Source: Elephas maximus indicus
Lineage: Eukaryota; Chordata; Mammalia; Proboscidea; Elephantidae
DNA length: 64,000 nucleotides
Direction of reading: 5' to 3'
Assembly (NCBI RefSeq): GCF_024166365.1
Contig: NC_064846.1
Location: 24,449,866-24,513,865 of the forward strand
Position 1 is the stretch's first letter, and each line of letters starts with the position of its first letter. The translations under genes and the position numbers were made by a program. Shown here one piece after another: positions 13,608-23,390 of the stretch. Below the pieces are notes generated by a model. That model had not been told where the DNA came from. It did no database searches and saw only the letters and a program-made list of their open reading frames with translations.

Positions 13608-13648
13608 TAGCAAAAAAAAAAAAAATTTTTTTTTTTTTAATAGCAAAA
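13608..13648. other. A10T13 insertion between 8-base direct repeats
   Basis: Within L1 ORF2 the run A10 then T13 (13616-13638) is bounded by direct copies of tagcaaaa at 13608-13615 and 13641-13648. The surrounding L1 sequence is otherwise collinear with copy 1, which lacks this tract. It looks like a tiny insertion with a target duplication. Confidence 0.65.
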
Positions 13649-15655
13649 GACTTCTCCAAAAGAGTAAAAAGACAACCTACAGACTGAGAAAAAACTTTTG
13701 GATACAACATATCCAACAAGGGTCTAATCCCTAAAATTTGTAGAAAACTTCAACACTGCAACAGCAAGAAGACAAATAATCCAATTTAAAAAATGGGCAA
13801 AGGATATGAACAGATGCTTCACCAAAGAAGACATTCAGATGGCTAACAAACATGTGAAGAAATGCTTGTGATCATTAACCACTGGAGAAACTCAAATTAA
13901 AACTACAATGGGATACCATTTCACCCTGACTTTACTGGCACTAATCAAAGCACCAGAAAATAACACATAGTAAATAGGCTGTAGGGAGATTGGAGCTCTT
14001 AGGTACTGCTGGTATGAATATAAAATGGTACAAACACTATGGAAAACGGTATGGGGCTTCCTTAAAAAGCTAGAAATACAAATACCATATGACCCAGCAA
14101 TCCCACTCCTAGGTATATACTCTAAGGAAATAAGAGCCATGACACAAGTAGACATATGCACACTTATGTTCATTGCAGCATTATTCACAGTAGCAAAAAG
14201 TTGGAACCAACATAAATGTTCATCAACAGATGGATGGATTAATGAACTGTTGTACATATATACAAAGGAATACTGCAAAATGATAAAGGATGATGATGAA
14301 TCCGTGAAACACCTCACAACATGGGTGAATTTGGAGGACTTTATTCTGAGTGAAATGAATCAATCATAAAAGGACAAATATTGTATGAGACCACTATTAT
14401 AAGGACACAAGAAAAGGTTTATACACAGACAGACATTATTTGATGGTCACCAGGGATGGGAGGGTAGCAAGGAAAATTACCAAATAGATAGAAGACGCGT
14501 GTTAATATTGGTGAAGGGAAAGGCAATACACACTATGGGAGAAGTCAGCACATTACCAAGGCATGGGAGGACACTGAGAGGTATCCATTGCGAAGAAGGA
14601 ACAAAGGGCAACAATGGTACTTACTATAGCATAGACAATACAGCAACAGTAGTATTAATAAACAATAATTTATGAATGGATACATAGATACGCCAAGAGG
14701 AGCAGGAGTGTGTAAGGGAACACGCCCACCTGTGATGTAGGTTTGGTGGTGGATATTTCTGCATACATAACTGTAGGTTCTGCTTATGTCCTAATATAGA
14801 CAATAGAGCATACAAAGGCCACAGTCAGGGCAACTTCTTAGACATAACCAAACATCTCACAGGATGCAGTTCCTAGGCTTGAAGGCAAAGAACCACAGAC
14901 TCTGGGGACATCTGTGTCAATTGGCACAACATAGTTCCTAAAGACAGTGTTCTGCATCCTACTTTGGTGAGTAGCATCTGGGGTCTTAAAAGTTGTGAGT
15001 GGCCATCTAAGGCAGAACTATTGATCTCTTATGGTCCAGAACAAAGGAGAGTGAAGAAAACCAAAGACTCAAGGGAGCAATTAATCCAAAGGACTAATGG
15101 ACCACCTGAATTGCAGCCTACATGACCCAGAGATCAGAAAAAATAAGTGGTGCCTGGATACCACTACTGACCACTCTGGGATCACAACAGAGTGTCCCAG
15201 ACAGAGCAGGAGAAAAATTGTAGAACAGAAATCAAATTCACAAAAAAGACCTGACTTACCAGTCTGACAGAGACTGAAGGAACCCCCGAGACTATGGCCC
15301 TCATCTACCCTTCTGTACTAGAACTGAAGCCATTCTCAGAGACCACCTTTCAGCCAAATCATAGACAGGCCCATGAAATAAACAATAACACCCGAGAGGA
15401 ATGTGTTCCTCAGAGCAATCAACTATATGAGATCAAAGGGCCAACATTTGCTCAAAAGCAAAGATGAGAATGTAGGAAGGAGTAGAAAATCAGGAGAAAA
15501 GGAAATGGGGAACCTAGGGTGGAAACGGGGAGTGCTGACACGTTGTGGGGACTGAAACCAATGTCATGGAACACTTTATGTACAAACTATCAAATGGGAA
15601 ACTAATTTGCTCTGTTAACTTTCACCTAATATACTTTGAAAAATTAAAAAAAAAA

Positions 15656-17722
15656 ACAAGGTCAGGGACCGACTGCAGAACAGACCATCAATTGCTTATA
15701 TGCAAGTTCAAAGGGAAGCTGCAGAAAATTAAAACAAGTCCATGAGAGCCAAAGCACACCTTGAGTATATCCCATCTGAATTTAGAGATCATATCAAGAA
15801 CAGATTTGATGCATTGAACACCAGTGACTAAACACCAGACAAGTTGTGAGATGACATCAAGGACATCATACGTGAAGAAAGCAAAGGGTCATTAAAAAGA
15901 CAGGAAAGAAAAAAAGACCAAAATGAATGTCAGAAGAGACTCGGAAACTTGCTCTTGAGCAGAGTAGCTAAAGCAAATGGAAGAAATGATCAAGTAAAAG
16001 AGCTGAAGAGAAGATTTCAAAGGGCAGCTCGAGAAGAAAAAATAAAGTATTATAATGAAATGTGCAAAGACCTGGAGTTAGAAAAACAAAAGGGAAGAAC
16101 ATGCTCAGCATTTCTCAAGCTTAAAGAACTGAAGAAAACATCAAGCCTCAAGTTGCAATATTGAAGGATTATACAGGCAAAAAAAATGATCAAAAGAAGA
16201 TGGAAGGAATACACAGAGTCACTGTACCAAAAAGGATTGGCCAATGTTCAACCATTTCAGGAGGTAGCATATGATCAAGAACTGACAGCATTGAAGGAAG
16301 AAGTTCAAGCTGCACTGAAGGCATTGGTGAAAAACAGGGATTGAGGGAATACTAATTGAGATGTTTCAACAAAGGGATGCAAGGCTTGAAGTGCCCAAGA
16401 AATTTGAAAGACAGCTATCCAACCAACAGACTGGAAGTGATCTGTGTTTGTGCCCATTCCAAAGAAAGGTGATTCAGCAGAATGGGGGAGATATCGTTAA
16501 TATCACATGCAAGTAAAATTTTGCTGAAGATAATTAAAAAATGGTTGCCACAGTACCTCAACAGGAAACTGCCAGAAATTCAAGCGGGACTCAGAAGAGG
16601 ACGCGGAGTAAGGGATATCATTACTGATATCAGATGCATCTTGGCCAAAATCAGAGAATATCAGAAAGATGTTTAGTAGTGTTTTATTGACTATGCAAAG
16701 TCATTTGACTGTGTGGATAATAACAAATTATGGATAACATTGCAAAAAGTGAGAATCCAGAACACTTAATTGTGCACATGCGGAATCTGTACATAGAACA
16801 AAAGGCATTTTTGAAACAGAACGTGGGGATACTGTATGGTTTAAAATCAGGAAAGGTGTGCATCAGGGCTATATCTTTTCATCATACCTACCCAATCTGT
16901 ATGCTGAGCAAATAATCCAAGAAACTGGACTATATGAAGAAGAACACGGCATCAGGATTGATGGAAGATGCATTAACAACCTTCGATATGCAGGTGACAC
17001 AATCTCGCTTGGTGAGAGTGAAGAGGACTTGAAGGACTTACAAAGACTACCACCTTTGGTATGGATTACATCTCCACAAAAAGAAAACAAAATCCTCACA
17101 ACTGGACCAATAAGCAAAATCATAAATGGAGAAAATATTGAAGTTGCCAAAGATTTCATTTTACTTGGATCCACAATCAACGCCCATGGAAGCAGCAGTC
17201 AAGAAATCAAATGACGTATTGCATTTGGCAAATCCACTGCAAAAGACCGCTTTAAAGTATTAAAAAGCAAAGATGTCACCTTGAAGACTAAGGTGCACCT
17301 CACTCAAACCATGGTATTTTCAATCGCCTTATATGCATGAGAAAGCTGGACAATGAGTAATGAAGACCGTAGAAGAATTGATGCCTTTGAATTATGGTGT
17401 TGGCAAAGAATATTGAATATACCTACCATGGTCTGCCAGAAGAATGAACAAATCTGTCTTGGAAGCAGTACAGCCAGAATACGCCTTAGAAGCAAGGATG
17501 GCAAGACTTTGTCTCACGTAGTTTGGACATGTTACCAGGAGGGACCAGTTGCTGGAGGACATCGTGCTTGGTAGACGGTCAGTGAAAAAGAGGAAGATCC
17601 CCAACAAGATGGATTAACAAAGTTTGTGAAGATGAGGCAGGGCCTGGCAATGTTTCCTTCTGTTGTACATAGTGTCGATATGAGTCAGAACCGACTGGAT
17701 GGCACCTAACAACAACAACAAC
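15656..17722 (+). mobile_element. RTE/BovB-clade LINE, 5'-truncated (copy B)
   Basis: A plus-strand RTE starting in the last part of the endonuclease (gaccatcaattgcttatatgcaag) directly at the poly-A end of L1 copy 2, and ending with ggcacctaacaacaacaaca at 17705-17722. Broken pieces are the linker (15949-16164), the reverse transcriptase start (16482-16676: ASKILLKIIKKWLPQYLNRK), the palm (16858-17214, with RYAGDTISLGESEEDLK where YADDT is expected) and the C-terminal segment (17353-17574: NEDRRRIDAFELWCWQRIL). The YADD motif has become YAGD, so the active site is lost as well as the frame. Confidence 0.92.
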
Positions 17723-18129
17723 CTGTGACTTGGACCCTGTCCTTTCCTATGTCTCTGTGCTCAGTGAGTGTTAGGAAAGAAGTGAATGATGCTGAGGGTG
17801 AGATCACCCTATCACTTAGCCCCTTTAGTATAAATGTTGTAAGTACCCTTCCTCTGAGGAAAAACATGTTGAACATCAATGAAATGGCATATAAAAGTGG
17901 AAGAGAAAGGGTTACACTGTGACCCAGATCTCCTTCAAATCCCTATTGTTACAATGTTCTTTCAGGTCCCCATTAGGTCTTAAACTATTGTAACAGCCTC
18001 CTAATCAGCCCTATGTCTAATCTTCTACCTCTTCAATCAATTCTCTTTATTTTTGCCGAAGTGATCTTTCTAAACACAATTCTGAATATTTTACTGCCCT
18101 GCTCAACAACCTTCAATAGTTACCCTATA

Positions 18130-18305
18130 GCAAGGATCAGTAAACTTTTTCTGTAAAGGGCCATATAGTAAATACTTTAGGCTTTGCAGACCATATGCAG
18201 TCTCTGTCAAATATTCTTTTTTTTTTTAACACCTCTTTAAAAAGTTAAAACCATTCTTAGCTCGTGGGCCGTACAAGCCAAGGGTTGGATTTGGCTTTAC
18301 AGGCT
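18130..18305 (+). mobile_element. hAT-like non-autonomous DNA transposon fragment
   Basis: Starts with aaggatcagtaaactttttctgtaaagggccatatagtaaatac-type sequence, typical of a common ancient mammalian short DNA transposon whose two ends are near inverted repeats (ggtcggcaaact / agtttgccgacc). It ends in the ggattTGGC-type region. The same family recurs at 28290-28435. It sits inside the L2. The exact family name is not assigned. Confidence 0.65.
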
Positions 18306-18492
18306 CAATTTTTTTGCACCTATAGAATAAATAGAATAAAGTATAAGTTCCTTAATATAGCATACTAGTTCTTCTATTATCTGGCCTACTGTTTTCTCTT
18401 TTGCCAAAAACACTTCCCACACCTTCTGCTGCAGTTATGTTGAATTGTTGGTAGTATCTGGAAGTACACCAGGCTGGGTTTTATACCTCCGT

Positions 18493-18530
18493 ACTTGTTC
18501 ACATTTTTTTTTTTTTTACTTGTTCACATT
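18493..18530. other. T-tract insertion between 13-base direct repeats
   Basis: The 13-mer acttgttcacatt occurs at 18493-18505 and again at 18518-18530, separated only by T's (18506-18517, or 14 T's counting the repeat end). There is no element body. This is the footprint expected for a retrotransposition that copied only poly-A, read here on the opposite strand. Confidence 0.75.
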
Positions 18531-18648
18531 GCTTCCACTAAAATTGTCCTCCCATATCCAACTGGTAAACTACGCCTCTCTTAAGACTCTACTAAAAGCA
18601 TTGTGTCTTCTCTTAAATATTTCCTAGTGGGCCAGTTATAACTGTCAC

Positions 18649-18698
18649 TATATGTTGTACAAATGTGGATTTTTTTTATATGTTGTACAAATGTGGAT
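18649..18698. other. Six T's between 22-base perfect direct repeats
   Basis: A 22-base sequence (tatatgttgtac... ending gtggat) is present at 18649-18670 and repeated perfectly at 18677-18698, with six T's (18671-18676) between. It lies 120 bases from a similar structure at 18493-18530. It could be a minimal retro-insertion or a small tandem duplication. Confidence 0.75.
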
Positions 18699-19557
18699 CA
18701 CACATCTATAGTAGTCCACTGTGCTTATTTGCTCCCCAACTCCAATGTGAGCCTCTTAAAGGCAGAAAATGGCTTACTTGGATTTGCATCCCTAAACACA
18801 GTAGCCATTTAGTAAATGTTTGTGGAAGGAATGTTCCCAGTCACAGCGTTAGCTAGTGACCCAACACTAGCAACAACATAAAAAGAAATGAAAGAGTATC
18901 AACCTTCCTCTGAGTTACGAGTGACCTACACAGAGGAAAGTTTTTATTTTTATAGTCTCTAGACAAATTCCCCTGCTCCCATCGTTATACTTTGTTATGA
19001 GATTTCATCATACACCCATGAGGGCATGGAAGTGGTTGCAGAGACTCTCATGGTAGGTTTTTTTTTTTTTAGTAATAATCTCTTCAATTAATTCCTGTGA
19101 TTTTAGAATCCTAAATGGGGACTCAAAATCCATTTTCTATTAAACATATTTTAAAAAATTGTACAAGGACATCTAGTATTATTAGTGTTAGAATGATGAC
19201 CTAAAGAGGTGTTGGTGAGCTGCCCTTGGAATGTAGCCACTCTATCTCTGTGGGGAAAACGTGCTCTGAGTTCCAAGCTGATGACTTAGGAGTTAAATTT
19301 TGGACATAACTCATTCCTAAGTTTGGGACTGTCTCTACTTAAAATATATGAAACGTAGGTCAGAAACTGGAATAGGAGTCAATCAGATTAAGAGCAAAGC
19401 CATAAAGAAATATGATACTATTGTGTTTCTAAAATTAGACAATGCACTGGTGAGGTTCCTCATTGTATACTGTGGAGGGGAAGATGCGTAAAGGAAGTAG
19501 ACTTTAGAAAACAAAGAAAAGGAATATTTGGTATCTATTAGAAAATCAGCAATAATG

Positions 19558-20030
19558 GCTAACATTTATTGAATGCTTACTGTGTGCCAGGACCTCTTCT
19601 AAGCACTTTACATGGATTGTCAATTTAATCCTTCCAACAACACTACAAGGAAACCAAATTCGTTGCCATCAAGTTGATTCCTACTCATAAGGACCCTATA
19701 TGGCAGAGTAGAACTGCCCCATAGGGTTTCTAACGCTGTGAATCTTTACAGAAGCAGGCTGCCACATCTTTCTCCTGTGGAACTGCTGGCTCGAACCCAT
19801 CTTTCGGTTAGCAGCTGAGTACTTAACCACTGTACCACCAGGGATCCTACACTATAAGGAGGTTACTATCATTATCTTTATTTTATGGATGGGGAAATCA
19901 ATGTGCAGAGCAGTTTTGTAATTTGCCTAAGATCCTATAGCTAATAAATGGTGGAGCTTGAATTTGAACCCAAGCTTTCTGACTCCAGTGTCCACAATTT
20001 AAGCAGCTTCTGATGACATACATGGTACCA
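19558..20030 (-). mobile_element. MIR, split by an AfroSINE
   Basis: Antisense MIR. 19558-19640 reads taacatttattgaatgcttac and gtgtgccagga; 19861-20030 continues with atggggaaatcaatgtgcag and ttgaatttgaaccc. The AfroSINE at 19652-19848 interrupts it, and the MIR reads through when the insert is removed. Confidence 0.85.
19652..19848 (-). mobile_element. AfroSINE (long form with ATCTTTACAG segment)
   Basis: Antisense AfroSINE with the extra central block tgtgaatctttacagaagcag and ctgccacatctttctcc, marking a different subfamily from the copy at 36455. It is flanked by a 12-base target-site duplication with one mismatch: acactacaagga at 19640-19651 and acactataagga at 19849-19860. Confidence 0.93.
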
Positions 20031-21221
20031 GCAACAAAGTGCAGTGTGGAACTTGGCCGTCTTAATACCAAGGAAAACTGAGTCAGAAGAAAATAAGTAA
20101 GAGAAAAGGGCCAGACTGGATCAATGGAGAATCGTCAGTTTCCAGTTGAGTTTGCCTCTTAGCTTTGGGCAGAAAATTGGAACAATCGGGGAATAAGCTT
20201 CACACTCCATTTGCCCATGGTAGTGGTAAAAGACTTATGGGAAGAGATCATTCTGTAGATTTTTTGCGCTTTGTTTTGTATTTTAGAAACCAGAAAGCAT
20301 CAGTAAGAAAGTGAAGAAGGTGTCTGAGATGAGGTTAAAGCCTAGGGATAGAAAATATTGGGACCAGAAATCCATCTACACAAGAGGAGGGCGTGGGAGG
20401 AAAGAAAGTTTGAGGAGCAAGATATATTTCCCTTTTGCATGTGCTAAGGCAGAAGGGTCCTAGAGTCGGTTGGTCAAAGTCAAGATGAGAAAAATAATCA
20501 ACAAGCTACCAAGATACGAAGTGCACAATAAATGATGGCTGCCAATAATAGAAAGTGCATATGGCATGTTATTAAATTGTGAAGGAGAAAATGAATCACA
20601 ATCTTGGCCGTGAAGACTCTCGGGGAGAGCGGATATGCTAAAGCTCATAAATGTGTAGAGAAGTGGGAGCAGAAATGGCCAGAGGCTGCTAAAGCGCATC
20701 CTGGAAGAGAAGGCAGAGAAATAGGAGAAGGCAAAGGAATAGCAATTTTGGTTTAGACTTCTTATAAGAAAGTGATATGGCAGAAATTTAATATTTGTAG
20801 AAACAATCTTGGTTTGAGAAAAAGATTTATTAATATGTATAATATGCAAAATACTTTTTCTTTTTTTTAAATAAGAAATTGTAAGTATAAATTAGAATAA
20901 TTTCTTTAAAAACATTTTTAAAAGGATAAAGTGCTTTCCAAGCAAATGATACTTCTTGTCATGAAATGTTATCACCTAAATGTGGGAATTGAGGGGCCAT
21001 TAGGTTCAAATTAGGGCAGATACTTATAAAATGTGATATGAGGAGCAAATTTTATACTATAGTTGTGTACCCACTGTCTTGTATATGAATTTTATTCACC
21101 ATGCTCACTAAAATTTTTGTTGTTGTTATTTGTTTTAAATGACTTAAATTACAATGATGGGTCAAGTTTTCATTCTTTTTTCCTGCACACTAGAGAAGTT
21201 TAAAGAGAGAGACTTGTCATT
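20031..21221. other. Unassigned intergenic sequence
   Basis: No gene or repeat could be assigned. The minus-strand open frame at 20460-20849 has no recognisable domain and no supporting context. Confidence 0.4.
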
Positions 21222-22129
21222 TCATTTGGCCAATTTCCTAAGTGCACCTTTTACATCCTTATTTCTCAGGGTGTAAATGAGGGAGTGATTGCTCCATAAA
21301 ATATCAAGAAGAGTTTGTCCTCTTCCTGGGATTCCTTTGACTGAGGTTTCATGTACAAGTACATGGCTGTCCCATAAAATATGGTGACCACAGTCAGATG
21401 GGATCCACTGGTAGAAAAAGCTTTGAGCCTGGCCTCTGCAGAGCCGATCCTTAGCACGGCAACCACAATGCGAGCGTGGGAGATGAGGATGAAGGTGAAG
21501 GGCACAGGCAGTGTGAATATGCTGATGAACAGACCCAGAATAAGTCTGACTGGGGTGTCTGAGCAGTCAAGTTTCAACAGGGCCTGAACCTCTCAGGTAG
21601 AATGGTTGATGATATTATGTCCACAAAAATGAGCAGGAAATGCAATGACTGGTATTTTTGTCAAAAGGAAGGCACTGGCCCAGGTAACCATGGCCAACTG
21701 TATGCAGACCTGATTATTCATAATGATGGTGTAGCACAGGGGGTTGGAGATTGCAACAAACCCGTCATAAGCCATGAAAGCAAGGAGACACTCGATCATC
21801 TCCAGAAAGAGGGATGTGGTCATCTGGGCATAACAGTTGGTATAGGAGATGGTGGGGAAGTCTCTGAAGTATTGAGTCAAGACATACGGCTCCCAGCTGG
21901 TGGAGTAACGGATATCAAGGAATGACAAGTTACTGAGAAAAAAATACATGGGAGTATGAGGAGAATCCCATCTGACTACAAAAATAATAAGGCTGTTTCC
22001 AAACATTGTGACTAGGTAGAAGAACAGTAGCCCCAAGAAGAAGGCAACCTGGATTTGAGGCTGTTGGGAAAATCCAACAAGGATGAATTCGGTGACCTCA
22101 GAGGCATTAACATTCTTTAGGCTGCCCAT
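21222..22129 (-). pseudogene. Class II olfactory receptor pseudogene 1
   Basis: A single-exon, seven-helix odorant receptor gene that has died. The ATG at 22129 opens a typical N-terminus with an N-glycosylation site (NAS) and TEFILVGFS. Helix 1 has GNSLII and loop 1 has HTPMYFFLSNLSFLDI. The helix 3 end reads MAYDGFVAISNP instead of the family's MAYDRYVAICNP, so the G-protein-contact Arg and the Cys are changed. An in-frame TGA at 21593-21595 replaces the Cys of NHFTCE. Reading on in the same frame gives EVQALLKLDCSD and KAFSTSGSHLTVV (usual Cys replaced by Ser). About 13 bases are missing near 21270-21283, removing the helix 7 PMLNP core and shifting the frame before the natural end, KLAK, at 21222. 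With those bases the length would be about 306 residues, normal for the family. It most resembles the family 2/13 group; the subfamily is not assigned. Confidence 0.93.
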
Positions 22130-23196
22130 TTAGTTGTCTCAGGTTCTGGGAAAATAGACAATACATAATGTCATCTACATGAGAAATAAGAGGGAAAGCA
22201 TCTCAATAGCCTCTTAGAATTCATGTTCTGGAGCTCTGATTAATTACTGTGTATCGATTATCTTATTGGGTTAGGCTCTGAGGCACAAGTGTCCAATGAT
22301 GGGAATATAGCCTGACTTTAATTTTCTGTTTTGTAGAATTTTATAAACCAGGAAGGCTGATCAAGTTGTTTGGACTTTTAGAGTCCAAATATAGTTACTT
22401 ATATCTGGTAAGACATCTGCTTTCTGGTCAAATAAGACAAACATTAACATGGGGTTAAACAATTATTACTATCGTTAGAGGGCATACCTAGATAACTGAT
22501 CAGTAAAGAGAGAAATATGCTATATAGCTCCCTGCCAAAATATGGGTTTGCCAGTTTTATTTAGTTGGATCACCAATTAAAAAAAATACATATGTATTTT
22601 CTAAGGTTACACTCAAGGATTCAGTTGTGGCTATGTGAATTCTTGAAATATTTCTTTGCTCTCCAACTTTTTTTTTTCTTGTACCTTATATGGAACCACT
22701 TAAGACTGATAAATCAGAAAGCGTAAATGGAGCTAAGGCAATCAGTCAATTCAATGGAAAAACACTATCAGCCACATTGACATGAAATATACCAACCTAC
22801 TGGTGGATTTACTGAAATCTCACTCTTTGTTTAATTGTTCTGACATCTATCCTCAAGTGGCAGAAGCTTACCATGTGCAGATCCTACCATCGCCACATCA
22901 TTCCAAACAAGAGCTTAAAGGGTGATGGGAAAATCTTATCAGATTAAAAAAAAATTGCATGAAGAAATGATTACCTGAAATTGTGAAGAAGGATAAGGCA
23001 AATTTGGGAATGCAGGTTTCCAGAAATGTTAAAAAAAAAAAAAAAAAAGGAAAAGACTGAGCCCTGTCAGTCTTGCATGGTTTAGGTAGGAGGTGAAACA
23101 ATGACCCATTGAGGTCTCTTTTGACTTTAGGATTTTCTTATTTAGACATAGCATCAAAGCTCTCTTCATACCCAAAAGGCAGAGTGTTGAAATACA
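22130..23196. other. Upstream region of olfactory pseudogene 1; A18 tract
   Basis: No gene seen. In a functional receptor this would hold 5' non-coding exons and promoter, but nothing specific can be recognised. A run of 18 A's lies at 23031-23048 without obvious flanking direct repeats. Confidence 0.4.
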
Positions 23197-23390
23197 GAAA
23201 GAAAGTAAGGGAGCCAGCTGGATCTAAGCCCAAGTTCTGGTTCAGACACTGCACGATATTGAGAAAGTCAGTTTCTTGGTATGTGAAATGGGAATATCAC
23301 CTAACCTCTTGTAGCATTGCTCCAAGTATCAGATGAGATAATTTCTATATAGCATCTAGCACATATATAGCCACCGAAGAAACATTAGTT
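23197..23390 (+). mobile_element. MIR
   Basis: Sense MIR: tctggttcagacactgcacg, then gagaaagtcagtttcttggt and atgtgaaatgggaatatcacc, followed by agatgagataatttctat. These follow the MIR order of tRNA-related half, core and 3' part. Confidence 0.7.

Larger units (their letters stand above)
7177..14369 (+). pseudogene. L1 ORF2 copy 2, broken and interrupted
   Basis: Remnant of L1 ORF2p. The start at 7177 resembles copy 1 (SITLNVNGL region), but an in-frame TAG follows at 7265-7267. The endonuclease segment 7335-7793 retains TVGDFNTSLS and HGTFSRIDH. After the RTE insertion the sequence resumes at 11406 ([10 protein letters not shown] near 11490, then [19 protein letters not shown]). The reverse transcriptase core near 12361-12500 encodes [11 protein letters not shown] and an intact FADD-type loop (gcagatgatatg at 12482). 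After the AfroSINE, 12950-14369 holds the thumb and cysteine-rich C-terminus. Many frameshifts and stops are present. Confidence 0.9.
6843..15655 (+). mobile_element. L1 LINE, copy 2, 5'-truncated, interrupted three times
   Basis: A second plus-strand L1. Its first recognisable bases (6850-6925) align with the ORF1-ORF2 spacer of copy 1 (2328-2400), so ORF1 is missing. ORF2 (from 7177) is split by an antisense RTE (8210-11405), an AfroSINE (12664-12824) and an A/T insert (13616-13640), and ends at 14369. A long 3' UTR of about 1.29 kb follows to an A-rich tail at 15640-15655. The 3' UTR matches the fragments at 55846-56384 and 63001-63453. Without the inserts the element is about 5.4 kb. Confidence 0.93.
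17940..18835 (+). mobile_element. L2 LINE 3' part, interrupted
   Basis: An ancient L2 fragment. It carries the recognisable L2 text attgtaacagcctcctaatcag near 17985, aagtgatctttctaaacac near 18059 and ctgcccTGCTCAACAacc near 18095, and ends with the L2 terminal form agtaaatgtttgtggaaggaatg near 18810. A hAT-like element (18130-18305) and two T-tract inserts (18493-18530, 18649-18698) interrupt it. Confidence 0.7.

Noticed and set aside
23031..23048. A18 tract as a possible poly-A-only insertion
   Set aside because: No direct repeat flanks it, unlike the tracts at 18.5 and 47.5 kb.
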